From: a virus
Virus record (IMG/VR): IMGVR_UViG_3300049847_000301
Coordinates: 1-39,208 of that record
Reading direction: 5' to 3' (one strand)
Length of the DNA: 39,208 nucleotides
Position numbers and translations under genes: made by a program. Every line of letters starts with the position of its first letter. Position 1 is the stretch's first letter. This document shows, one piece after another, positions 6,122 to 14,103 of the stretch. Below the pieces are notes generated by a model. It saw only the letters and a list, made by a program, of their open reading frames with translations, did no database searches and was not told where the DNA came from.

Positions 6122-6198
6122 TTAGATACCTCCTGAACTAGATTTTCTGTCGGTTTTCTTATTTTTAAGAGAATCTTCACTTTTTGTAAAAACCCCAT
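6109..6198 (-). CDS. 29-aa ORF, diverged copy of the holin leader
   Basis: ATG at 6198 follows GGAGG by five bases. The peptide begins MGFLQKVKILLKIRKPTENL and is clearly related to the holin's N-terminal extension MNFIKKIKFLFKIRRPIKNI. The DNA of the two copies (about 6130-6198 and 5600-5669) aligns over about 70 bp with scattered differences, and each ends in GGAGG that serves the next gene. It overlaps the 57-aa frame at 6122-6295. Confidence 0.45.
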   Translation of the reverse strand: MGFLQKVKILLKIRKPTENLVQEVSKWKI

Positions 6199-6295
6199 AT
6201 TTCCTCCGTAAGACTTTATTCGGCTTTGAAAAGGTGGGCAAGAACCAACTAAAAGATATCTTAAAACCTTCTTTTAACTGGTTTATAAGCTTCAT
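6122..6295 (-). CDS. possible small protein, 57 aa, after the endolysin
   Basis: ATG at 6295 overlaps the endolysin stop (ATGA), which favours coupled translation. The N-terminus (LKEGFKISFSWFLPTF) is an aromatic, possibly membrane-associated helix, and the C-terminus is highly charged (about 40 per cent Lys/Asp/Ser). Its second half overlaps the 29-aa ORF in another frame, so at most one of the two may be functional there. Not recognised. Confidence 0.4.
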   Translation of the reverse strand: MKLINQLKEGFKISFSWFLPTFSKPNKVLRRKYGVFTKSEDSLKNKKTDRKSSSGGI

Positions 6296-6648
6296 GCGGT
6301 GGCCTTGTACTCACCAAACCAAGCTACATTCATTGGCTTTTCAATATCAACATCAATATGAATATGGCGTTCGTATATGCCAATCCGTCTAAATCCTGCT
6401 GATCCCAACGCCCAGCAAAGCTTCTCACGGAACTTACGGTCTTGAGGGGCGGCTATATCCACAGCCATCCCTTTCGTATGGGCAGAGTCTTTGACCCCAC
6501 CAACAACCTCGTTCTTTTCAGGGTTCCTGAACCCACTGGTTATAACAATGGGCATCCCGTAGTATTCCCTGGCTCGTTCAAGCTTGAATACAAGGTCTGG
6601 CAGTAATCCAACCACTTCTTTCTCTGAGAAATATGTCCATTTTGGCAT
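6292..6648 (-). CDS. M15-family peptidase endolysin, 118 aa
   Basis: A zinc peptidase that cuts peptide crosslinks in peptidoglycan. SAHTKGMAVD (residues 55-64) is the SxHxxGxAxD signature, with zinc ligands H57 and D64, and HIHID (95-99) supplies the third ligand. The upstream VITSGFRNPEKN also fits the M15_3 group. The protein is a bare catalytic domain without signal peptide or wall-binding domain, so it needs the holin encoded nearby to reach the periplasm. It is read in the same leftward unit as the virion genes. Confidence 0.85.
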   Translation of the reverse strand: MPKWTYFSEKEVVGLLPDLVFKLERAREYYGMPIVITSGFRNPEKNEVVGGVKDSAHTKGMAVDIAAPQDRKFREKLCWALGSAGFRRIGIYERHIHIDVDIEKPMNVAWFGEYKATA

Positions 6649-7713
6649 CTATTTATCCTTCTCTTTGTTTAATCTTCTTAAGCCAAGGCTTGCCCCTGCT
6701 CCAAGGGTTCTTGCAATGGCAGGATTTGTTGCACCCCTGTATGCCAATCCTAATCCAGCAGCCCCTACTCCTTGTACCGCAGGAGACAAAAGTGGTGCAG
6801 CTAATAAGCTCAGTCCTCTCCCAACAAGGACTTTAAATGGGCTTGCTCCACCCAGTTTGTTTTGTGGGAATATATTCGTTATTGCCTCAGATTGTAACGC
6901 TCTCTTAAACATGGGATCAGCTTTGGCTATAGCTGGGCTTTGTTTTGCAATTGAGTCGGCTATTTCTCGATCAGCAATGAGGCTGTCCTTTATATATCTG
7001 CCAGATTTAAGCAATTTATCAATTGCTTTTCTTAGGACAAAACCTTCTGCTGGCTCAAGAGTCCCGCCTTTTGATATGTATTGTTTCGCAGAATCCAGTA
7101 TTTCTTCTGGTTTATACATGCCTTCAAATAAACTTGTGCCTTTTGGCATTTCGTTCTTAGCCGAATCGTACAAAGCACTCGCCGCTTTCTTCCCTTTGGT
7201 TAGATACAAACTTGGGTCGTTAAATACAGTTGAAAGTGCACCTTCCCCTTTTGGTGCAATCCCACTCATTTCTTCAAGTTGTCTTGCACCACCCTTGGCA
7301 ATAGGAGCCAATGCTTTACTCCCTTTGCTTATTAATTGTCCTGCCCCAGCAGTTAAGATGGAGCCTCTTGAAATAAAACTAGGAGCCACTTCTGCCATCG
7401 TCTCAGCCACAACCTTTGGAGAATTCAAAGCAACGTCTCTTAATGTGCTGCCAGTTGGTTCAACAGCAGGGACTAAGTCAGCTAATTTATTTAATCCCTC
7501 ACGAGACACCTTTTCAGGAATAGAAAGTCCACCCCATGCCCACTCCAACATCCCTTTATCTTCTCTTTGATCCGACTTATTAATGAATTGCACCTTATCA
7601 GCATATACTGGGTATTTTTCAATTACTTTTCTGGCAAGTGTTTCATCATCCACATGATTATATGCCCCTGGATATTTAGCCCTTATTTTTGATGCGAATT
7701 CAGATTGATTCAT
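6649..7713 (-). CDS. internal virion / ejection-like protein, 354 aa
   Basis: The N-terminus (FASKIRAKYPGAYNHVDD, then LARKVIEKYPVYADKV) is a motif seen at the start of many phage internal or tail-associated proteins. A long Ala/Gly/Ser-rich middle and C-terminus with weakly hydrophobic stretches (GQLISKGSKAL, LLAAPLLSPAVQGVGAAGLG) fits a membrane-active ejection protein. Start and stop are tightly coupled with neighbours. Function inferred from position and composition only. Confidence 0.5.
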   Translation of the reverse strand: MNQSEFASKIRAKYPGAYNHVDDETLARKVIEKYPVYADKVQFINKSDQREDKGMLEWAWGGLSIPEKVSREGLNKLADLVPAVEPTGSTLRDVALNSPKVVAETMAEVAPSFISRGSILTAGAGQLISKGSKALAPIAKGGARQLEEMSGIAPKGEGALSTVFNDPSLYLTKGKKAASALYDSAKNEMPKGTSLFEGMYKPEEILDSAKQYISKGGTLEPAEGFVLRKAIDKLLKSGRYIKDSLIADREIADSIAKQSPAIAKADPMFKRALQSEAITNIFPQNKLGGASPFKVLVGRGLSLLAAPLLSPAVQGVGAAGLGLAYRGATNPAIARTLGAGASLGLRRLNKEKDK

Positions 7714-8789
7714 AATCCAAGATCCATGGGGTCAGATTTTTGGTCAGATTTTAAATTGCGAACAGGTCTATTAACACGTTCAGAAGAAGAAGTAATAGCA
7801 TCTTCCAATTTATTAAACGAAATCTTCATTGCTTGGACTTGTGCTTTAAATGCTGGCATGGACAAGTTTCGATTTGCTGCTATTTCCGAAAATGCTTTTT
7901 GTTCGTTATTCGTTAATGTCGCACCGTAGAAATTATTTCTCATAACAGTGTTGGCCAATTCAATAATAGACCTGAAATAAATTGCGTCTGGATCAGTGGA
8001 ATTATCTATATAAGCACCTATATTCTTATATTGTCTATCTATTAAACCAATTTTGTCGTCTGTTAAATATTTAGAAGCTTCATCAATTAAACCTCTTTGT
8101 TGATAAACATCACGCAATTCTTTTTCAGCCCCAGAAGATGGATTTTGAGATTGTGGATAATTTTTGCCAAAATACGGAATAGATTCTTTTGTTTCTGGAT
8201 CAATTTCCATAAAAGACTCATTTTTAGAATCCCAAAATAAAGGATTCCCATTCTCCGAAACTCTATTCATTGGTCTTTTAAAAGTCGACTCTCTTGCTTG
8301 TATATTTTTACCTACTTCACGAAGGAGAGGCAATTCTTCTTCGGAAGCTTTTGATAATATCCTTAAATATTCGTTTTTTATAATAGAAGGATCAGCTTTA
8401 TTCTTGTGTAGATTAAGAAGGTTATCTAAATCATCATTGGTATCATTACCATCATGTTCAATTGAATCTGGGTTTATTCCAAGTGAATATGTTTTATTTA
8501 ATAGTGGAACGACATGTTGTTTATATAAATCTGTTTTTGTCTCTTTCGCCAAAAATTTAGAATATTTTGGATTTAGCAAATATTCAATTGCTTTGTCAGC
8601 GGCTTGCTGTTCCATCAACTCTTTCTTTTGTGCTCGCTCCTGTTCAAGCATATCCTGCTGCCTCTGCCTAAGGCCAAGCGTTTGCCCTGTCTGGTATCCT
8701 TGCATAATGGCGTCAAGGGGGTTCGCCTGTGGAGTTGGATTAAAATTTACATTTGGAGCAGGTACGTTTGTTCTAAAGTTTTGAGCCAT
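7710..8789 (-). CDS. internal virion-like protein, 359 aa
   Basis: A soluble, Gln/Asn-rich, largely helical protein with an N-terminal coiled coil (LRQRQQDMLEQERAQKKELM). It has no signal peptide and no enzyme motif. It lies between two other candidate ejection proteins and ends in an ATGA overlap with the next gene. CGGAG precedes the ATG. I infer a capsid-internal or tail-associated role; not recognised by name. Confidence 0.5.
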   Translation of the reverse strand: MAQNFRTNVPAPNVNFNPTPQANPLDAIMQGYQTGQTLGLRQRQQDMLEQERAQKKELMEQQAADKAIEYLLNPKYSKFLAKETKTDLYKQHVVPLLNKTYSLGINPDSIEHDGNDTNDDLDNLLNLHKNKADPSIIKNEYLRILSKASEEELPLLREVGKNIQARESTFKRPMNRVSENGNPLFWDSKNESFMEIDPETKESIPYFGKNYPQSQNPSSGAEKELRDVYQQRGLIDEASKYLTDDKIGLIDRQYKNIGAYIDNSTDPDAIYFRSIIELANTVMRNNFYGATLTNNEQKAFSEIAANRNLSMPAFKAQVQAMKISFNKLEDAITSSSERVNRPVRNLKSDQKSDPMDLGL

Positions 8790-8812
8790 ATTTTCTCCGT
8801 TATAATTAATAT

Positions 8813-9664
8813 TTATACAACCGCTGTTTTTTTAGCTCCACCAGCTAGTTTTCCACCATAGATAGTCGCCCCAGCTTGGAGGGCACTGTTAAACAGGCCA
8901 ATCCGATTAGATCTGGTCTGATTCTTTGCATCTGCATTTAAAGTAGCCTGGTTATAAGCTGTATTGTAATTGTTGAGTAAAGCCTGATTCCTTAATTCAA
9001 TATTAGACAAATCACGGTTGTAAATAGCACTTCTTTGACCGCCGTAGACATCCTGTAAGCCACCATAAGCGGTATTTAAATTCAGGCTATTATTAAAATA
9101 GTTCTGCTTGTTTTGATTTGTAAGTCCAAGCCTATTTAAGTTCTGTGATCCACCAAAGGACAAGTCGCCTCTTCGTTGTTCATCGGCCAACAAGGAATAC
9201 CTCTTATTGAACTCAGATAATATCTGGTTCCCAGCAGTAGAATCAGACGTTGCAGAAGAAGGATCGTCTCCAAGAATACGGATACCACGGCGTCCAGCAG
9301 CCTCTACAAGCTTATTAAACTCTTGATTACGAGCTTGCTTCTGGGCAATGCTTAATTCGCCCTGTTGCTGTTTTAAGGCTTGTAAATAGCGTTCGTTCTC
9401 TGCTTGTGCGATTTGGTCATTTGACTGGTCGTAGGCAGTCGGAGCTTCGTTTAAACGCCCTTTGTATTGATCCAGCATGGCTCTTCGTTGCTGTATTAGG
9501 TCAAGTTCTTCTGGTGTGAAGTTTGGAACCTCTGGGTTAAGGATAGGGTCAGGAGCCCCAGGGAGATTAGGAGCCCTTGATCTTGTTACGTCTCCCAAGA
9601 ATCCAGCAGTTAAAGCAGTAACAGGAGCCACCAAGCTCGCTATGTTTTTAAGTTTAAATCCCAT
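8813..9664 (-). CDS. internal virion-like protein, 283 aa
   Basis: The N-terminus is hydrophobic (IASLVAPVTALTAGFLGDV), followed by a Pro-rich stretch (PNLPGAPDPILNPEVPNFTP) and a long Gln/Asn-rich helix region with repeated LNxAY-type motifs. The C-terminus (LQAGATIYGGKLAGG) is glycine-rich. This composition is typical of short-tailed phage ejection proteins stored in the head. AAGGAG precedes the ATG. Assignment is by composition and order. Confidence 0.5.
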   Translation of the reverse strand: MGFKLKNIASLVAPVTALTAGFLGDVTRSRAPNLPGAPDPILNPEVPNFTPEELDLIQQRRAMLDQYKGRLNEAPTAYDQSNDQIAQAENERYLQALKQQQGELSIAQKQARNQEFNKLVEAAGRRGIRILGDDPSSATSDSTAGNQILSEFNKRYSLLADEQRRGDLSFGGSQNLNRLGLTNQNKQNYFNNSLNLNTAYGGLQDVYGGQRSAIYNRDLSNIELRNQALLNNYNTAYNQATLNADAKNQTRSNRIGLFNSALQAGATIYGGKLAGGAKKTAVV

Positions 9665-9676
9665 ATATTCTCCTTA

Positions 9677-10666
9677 TTAGGCCGCTCGCTCATAAATAAT
9701 AACAAGACTACCAAAACCAGCTGACTTGGCTACGACAAGGCTTGTTTTGAATAAAAAGCTAGCAGGAGTTACACCCGCTGTACTAGATCCGGCAACATAT
9801 GGGGAAGCCCCACTAAAAACCATTATTTGATTAATCGTTAATGTCGGCCCTGTAATTGCCACCCCATCAATAGTAACGGTAAATGCATTAACTGTGCCAC
9901 CTTCTGCCGCAATCATTGTCAATCGTCCTTGGCCAGAATAACTAACCAGGGTTGCATTTGAAGAAGAACTAACAATTGTTGTAAGACCTATATTTTGTCC
10001 CAATTTATTCACCACCGCTGTCGCTAACTTGGCTTCTGTTACGCCAGCGTCCTTTATACGAAGAGTGTCTGCATTAATTTCTATTGTCGAAGCGTCTACA
10101 TTTACAGAGAGTGCGGTTCCGGCTCCACCAGCAAGACCATTCCCAGCTACGCTTGAGGCTATTTTGTTTTCGTCCACAGCAGCAGAAGCTATTTTTGCAG
10201 TGGTTACATTGGAATCTGCAATTTTAGCCGTAGTTACATTTAAGTCTGCAATTTTAGCTGTAGTTACATTTGAATCTAAAATCTTGGTTGTGATAACAGC
10301 ATTGTTCGCAATATGCGTTGCTGTGACTTGATCGCCTCCAATATCAGCAGATTGTATTGGGAACCTGGCATAAAGAGCAGCGATAGTCGTAATGGGGTCT
10401 TGATACCAATAGGTTCTCCCACTCACTTGACCAATTACATATCTAATTCGTTCCAGCTCACCTTGCAAGCTGGTAGGTCTGCTTGTGGCACTTGCTGGAT
10501 AGGGATCTGTTTGGTTTTGCATTTCAGCATCTGTGGCTGAATAATCATCCATCCCTGCGGGGATAAAATTTGTGTCTATATTCTCAAACTCATTGTTCCA
10601 AAGAGAAGCTGTTATTGTTTGACCTGGGATGGTCGTGATTAAAGGTATGGTAAAAGTAGCAGACAT
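9677..10666 (-). CDS. tail fibre-like protein with TTAKIAD repeats, 329 aa
   Basis: Residues about 123-165 hold four 10-residue repeats of the type TTAKIADSNV, which form a triple-stranded fibre stalk in many phage fibre proteins. They are encoded at about 10178-10300. The N-terminus is a likely virion-attachment domain, and the C-terminal 100 residues are Gly/Thr/Ser-rich beta structure. I use ATG 10666, since GGAGGTGA lies eight bases upstream; an in-frame GTG at 10678 lies inside that site. It overlaps nothing and is the fibre nearest the ejection-like genes. Confidence 0.65.
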   Translation of the reverse strand: MSATFTIPLITTIPGQTITASLWNNEFENIDTNFIPAGMDDYSATDAEMQNQTDPYPASATSRPTSLQGELERIRYVIGQVSGRTYWYQDPITTIAALYARFPIQSADIGGDQVTATHIANNAVITTKILDSNVTTAKIADLNVTTAKIADSNVTTAKIASAAVDENKIASSVAGNGLAGGAGTALSVNVDASTIEINADTLRIKDAGVTEAKLATAVVNKLGQNIGLTTIVSSSSNATLVSYSGQGRLTMIAAEGGTVNAFTVTIDGVAITGPTLTINQIMVFSGASPYVAGSSTAGVTPASFLFKTSLVVAKSAGFGSLVIIYERAA

Positions 10667-10667
10667 G

Positions 10668-11090
10668 TTATTTGTCACCTCCGAAGCGTTTCCTTATTTC
10701 TTCAAGAGTTAGCCGTCTAATAACCTGCTTTCTTTCTTTGGCGTTGTCAAGTTCTGATTCTATTATATCTTTTGTAAAACCATGCGACTCTAATTCAATT
10801 CTTTTCGCTCTCAATATTTGAGTTGATATCCGCTCTGCTTCTTTTTCACCGATTTCAACATTCTCATATTTATCCGATACCATAATAAAAGCGACTGAAT
10901 CGTCTTTCATGAGAACGGGGAAAGACCTGAATTCTGGATGTTGACCCATAACATAAATTATCTTAGATGGATCTAGTTTACTTACTTCTTCCATTCTGGT
11001 TTTTATAGGTGTACCAGACGCCATACAACGTATTTCTTTTAAGCCGTATTTGTCGTATTCAATATAATCGCAAGTAAATAAATCAATCAT
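10668..11090 (-). CDS. hypothetical virion-region protein, 140 aa
   Basis: A soluble alpha/beta N-terminus with a charged helical C-terminus (RKQVIRRLTLEEIRKRFGG). No signal peptide, no catalytic motif. It overlaps the end of the 511-aa protein by eight bases and its stop carries the ribosome binding site of the fibre gene. A chaperone or assembly role is possible but not shown. Confidence 0.55.
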   Translation of the reverse strand: MIDLFTCDYIEYDKYGLKEIRCMASGTPIKTRMEEVSKLDPSKIIYVMGQHPEFRSFPVLMKDDSVAFIMVSDKYENVEIGEKEAERISTQILRAKRIELESHGFTKDIIESELDNAKERKQVIRRLTLEEIRKRFGGDK

Positions 11091-12618
11091 CGAATCGGAC
11101 TCCTTCTTCTTTGGTAGCCAGAAAAAGTTCTGATAAGAAATAATCTTGGCCAGCCGTATTATTAACCAATTCCAACTGCAAACTAAACCCGTAATGCTTT
11201 ATTTCAAACGGGGAAAAACTAATTAGATCGTCAGCAAATACAGCAGTATCAAAAACAGCACTATCAAAAACAGCACCTGTGCCAGAAATCGATAGAATAA
11301 CATCATCTTTACGAACTCCATTTATCCATATTCTTACAGTGAAGGTTACGTTGCTATCAGAGCGTACTCTTAAAATCCCCTTCCTAAAATATTTCCACAT
11401 AACAGGATTCCCAAATTCAAATGGCTTAAATTTTATCTTTGATTGGTAAGGGTTCCCATTATCACCTCTTGTTACTTCTTCCAATTGCCAGACATTCCCA
11501 ACCTGGTCAATCGTTCTTACTTTCCATACACCAGTACTTTCTCTGAATTCAAATGAACATGAAGCCGAGTAACCAGAATTGTAATCTTCATTATTATGAA
11601 TAGACCATGCGATATCCGCAGGTTTATCTATGAATTGAACCAAGGCCGTATTAACACCAGAACCGCCAACCTGGATAAACCATTTTATGGCCCTCAATTT
11701 CTTGTCATAGGTACAATGCCATTCTTGGATATCGGCGATAGAAGCGTTTTCTCGAATGTAGCGATCAATATAGGCTGGTCTTGAAAGAGAGGCAATCTCA
11801 TAATCAGCAGAAGTAAAGATGGACTTTATATTGTAAATGTTCCCATCTTCAGTCATAACAAATACTTCATTCCCAGCCTTGCATATAAGTCTAAAATGAG
11901 CAGCTCCACCTTCCCAAATAGCCTCTTGATATCCCCAAGTTGTTGAATCGTCACTTGCGTCGTCTATTCGGAAAGCTTGCGTTTTGCTGAATACAAATAT
12001 TTCACCGTTAAACTCGAATCCAGCCACGAGACCCGCTTTTGAGTACACTGGGATGTATTTAACAGTTGCGTCAGCAAAATCATCTCCTACGTTGTTTTTA
12101 GAGGCATATACACCGTACTTGGTTACAGCCCAATTCCTTCTATTCGCACCTTGGCTGTGGGGTATGATTTGGAACGGTTGCCCCGTTGTGGCCCAATCAG
12201 TAGCTGGTATTACGCTTGTTGCAAGACCTATCCCATTCCACTTTTTAGGTACATTCGCACCATCACAGTAATACAAATCATCATCGTACTGCGAAAAATT
12301 AAAATAGTTTGAAGTGGAAAGACCAGAACCAATTACGTTATTGTCATCCGTATGGTACACAGATCCATTTGACTTTGCATAAACAATATATTCAGAACCG
12401 TTCGTTTGCCTAAAATTGAATCCACCTCTCCCGCTGTAAGATACGGAAGCAGTTATGGGGATTGAAGAACCTCCCCTTTTCTCAATACCACCGTTATGAA
12501 GATTGTAATTTGTGCTTGGTGAAATTAAAGCGTTATCTGGCAGCAGTTCATAGTTGCGATTATTTGAAAAACCGGAAGTATCAAAACTTATCTTTGTTAG
12601 GTTTACGTTAGATCCCAT
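11083..12618 (-). CDS. tail hub / DNA-stabilisation-like beta protein, 511 aa
   Basis: Almost entirely beta strand, with repeated motifs such as GIEKRGGSS, YIVYAKSNGSVYHTD and EVFVMTEDGNIYNI spaced like blades of a propeller, plus a C-terminal sandwich with a short internal repeat (VFDSAVFDTAVFADD). The size and fold pattern resemble tail-hub (packaged-DNA stabilisation) proteins that close the portal channel of short-tailed phages, P22 gp10 being the type example. That match is by pattern, not by alignment. Start overlaps the previous stop (TAATG). Confidence 0.5.
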   Translation of the reverse strand: MGSNVNLTKISFDTSGFSNNRNYELLPDNALISPSTNYNLHNGGIEKRGGSSIPITASVSYSGRGGFNFRQTNGSEYIVYAKSNGSVYHTDDNNVIGSGLSTSNYFNFSQYDDDLYYCDGANVPKKWNGIGLATSVIPATDWATTGQPFQIIPHSQGANRRNWAVTKYGVYASKNNVGDDFADATVKYIPVYSKAGLVAGFEFNGEIFVFSKTQAFRIDDASDDSTTWGYQEAIWEGGAAHFRLICKAGNEVFVMTEDGNIYNIKSIFTSADYEIASLSRPAYIDRYIRENASIADIQEWHCTYDKKLRAIKWFIQVGGSGVNTALVQFIDKPADIAWSIHNNEDYNSGYSASCSFEFRESTGVWKVRTIDQVGNVWQLEEVTRGDNGNPYQSKIKFKPFEFGNPVMWKYFRKGILRVRSDSNVTFTVRIWINGVRKDDVILSISGTGAVFDSAVFDTAVFADDLISFSPFEIKHYGFSLQLELVNNTAGQDYFLSELFLATKEEGVRFDD

Positions 12619-12893
12619 TAGGTTGCATCCTTATCTCGAACCCATGTAACCGAAGCGTTCTTGTCTCTTGTCCATGTGTTGGATGAATTTTTATCTCGAA
12701 CCCACGCTTGAGAAGAATTCCTGTCCCTTACCCAATTATTCCTGGTAATAGAAAAAGGCGTTATTGCGTAAGAGTCTGACATTTGACGCCTATTAACAGA
12801 ATCAATTGTTCCGTCTGGTATTGGCAATAAAAATAAGCCTGGCAAGCTAAAATTAAGAACAGACTTTCTTTTATTTGGAGTATCGATAGCCAT
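12618..12893 (-). CDS. small virion protein with WVRDKNSS tandem repeats, 91 aa
   Basis: The last 38 residues are four near-identical 10-residue units, WVRDRNSSQA, WVRDKNSSNT, WTRDKNASVT and WVRDKDAT, with Trp at 54, 64, 74 and 84 (DNA 12621-12734, 30-bp period). The N-terminal half has a short hydrophobic segment (LPGLFLLPIPD). Linked by TAATG overlaps to both neighbours. It may be a tail-associated minor protein. The repeat is the only strong feature. Confidence 0.6.
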   Translation of the reverse strand: MAIDTPNKRKSVLNFSLPGLFLLPIPDGTIDSVNRRQMSDSYAITPFSITRNNWVRDRNSSQAWVRDKNSSNTWTRDKNASVTWVRDKDAT

Positions 12894-13567
12894 TAAGAGA
12901 ATTGTTCCTTTGTATAGATTGACCCACTATCAGAAACAGAGGCGGTTGCAATTGCCGTGCCCGCATTGTTATATATCTTCTCTTCCGTTGTGCTGGCTGT
13001 TCTTTTGTTCTTAAGAGCCATATAAACAATCATGAGAATTTGTCGAATTGTTGGAGTTGAAGCAGGGATACTTGAAAGCTCTGGCACAGTGTCAATGCTT
13101 AAGACATCAATGATTTCGTCGTTGACTTGTGTTCTGGCTGTTGTGCCAATAGAATTAACCGTACCTATTGTAGCCCCAGATTGATTGCTGGCAAGGTAAA
13201 CAAGGTCATTTATAGGGTCGTAACCTGAAATGTCGCCAGAAGGGAGCTTGTCTACAATGACTCCAAGGTAATTCTGGGACGCTCCACTAAAATCTATTGT
13301 CCCTCTGTCAAAAAGTGGATCTCCTGCGGTGGCTGGGGAACCCGTATGGACACCGAAGCTATAAAGGCCCGCAGCTATAGAAGAAGGAAAATTCGCCTTG
13401 TAATAGCCACTTGATGCCTGTTCTGTCATGGTCACAGCGTAAGTTGCCCAGTTGGATACATTGTAAGTTTCAAAAGAAGAACCATTCCATATCTGGCCTG
13501 TTATGTCTCGAATAAAAGCATATAAAGAAAGACCGGAAGTCCCGTATGATTCAAGTATCGCCGCCAT
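12893..13567 (-). CDS. virion-associated beta protein, 224 aa
   Basis: The N-terminal part (about 1-110) looks like a beta-sandwich with YAFIRDITGQIWNG and GYYKANFPSSIAAGLYSFGV. The C-terminus contains RQILMIVYMALKNKRTAST, a pattern common in phage baseplate or tail accessory proteins. AAGGAG lies before the ATG. I infer a structural role near the tail; no specific family. Confidence 0.55.
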   Translation of the reverse strand: MAAILESYGTSGLSLYAFIRDITGQIWNGSSFETYNVSNWATYAVTMTEQASSGYYKANFPSSIAAGLYSFGVHTGSPATAGDPLFDRGTIDFSGASQNYLGVIVDKLPSGDISGYDPINDLVYLASNQSGATIGTVNSIGTTARTQVNDEIIDVLSIDTVPELSSIPASTPTIRQILMIVYMALKNKRTASTTEEKIYNNAGTAIATASVSDSGSIYTKEQFS

Positions 13568-13576
13568 AAATTCTCC

Positions 13577-13975
13577 TTATTTACCTAGCCTTTCAATAAG
13601 ACCATCAATTTTTCTGTCAATTGACATCAACATCGTTTCAAGCTTCTGATCTGCTCCATGCAAATTCGCTATCTTTAATTCCAAATCGTTTCTGTTCTCC
13701 CAGGCTTCTTTATTGTGGGATTCTTCCCACCTTTTCCGTTCATCTAGTTTCTCCCATTGGAGAGCGTTGACTTCTTTTATGCGCTGAACTTCTTTGTCGA
13801 ATACTTCTTTAAATGAATCGAAATCGCTCTCATTATCCTTAATATGGCTATCGATCTTTTGATTTAAGCTCGCCTCTACTTGTTTATCTCTACCTTGGGT
13901 AAAAGCAAAATTCCAAACAATACCACCGACGAGAATAACGAACCCTGCTATTTTGAGTGTTTGCTCTAAATCCAT
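13577..13975 (-). CDS. membrane-anchored coiled-coil protein, 132 aa
   Basis: One transmembrane helix at about residues 8-26 (LKIAGFVILVGGIVWNFAF) is followed by about 100 residues of highly charged coiled coil (WEKLDERKRWEESHNK and LETMLMSIDRKIDGLIERL). The architecture is like i-spanins or XhlA-type lysis accessory proteins, but it lies among tail genes and has no partner lipoprotein next to it. A lysis or membrane-attachment role is possible. Confidence 0.55.
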   Translation of the reverse strand: MDLEQTLKIAGFVILVGGIVWNFAFTQGRDKQVEASLNQKIDSHIKDNESDFDSFKEVFDKEVQRIKEVNALQWEKLDERKRWEESHNKEAWENRNDLELKIANLHGADQKLETMLMSIDRKIDGLIERLGK

Positions 13976-14053
13976 TTAATCCACCCTATGACAGAAACAT
14001 CCGCAGATGTATTCAATATCGAGAGGATGAGTATCTAGACAGTTGTTGCACAT
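13976..14053 (-). CDS. Cys-rich microprotein, 25 aa
   Basis: ATG at 14053 lies a few bases after AGGA; the frame encodes MCNNCLDTHPLDIEYICGCF and then CHRVD, ending in TAAATG directly before the next gene. Five Cys in CxxC...CxCxxxC-like spacing could bind one zinc ion. The perfect fit between the neighbours argues for translation. Confidence 0.45.
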   Translation of the reverse strand: MCNNCLDTHPLDIEYICGCFCHRVD

Positions 14054-14103
14054 TTTATTGTCCTATTCCGAAACCATCAGGAATTTGTTTTTATTTTTAA
14101 TTG

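Noticed and set aside
6584-7570. Long rightward ORF of 328 codons
   Set aside because: Lies wholly antisense to the 354-aa virion protein, has no ribosome binding site, and has a composition typical of the complement of a coding strand.
8164-8784. Rightward ORF of 206 codons, rich in Ser, Phe and Cys
   Set aside because: Antisense shadow of the 359-aa virion protein.
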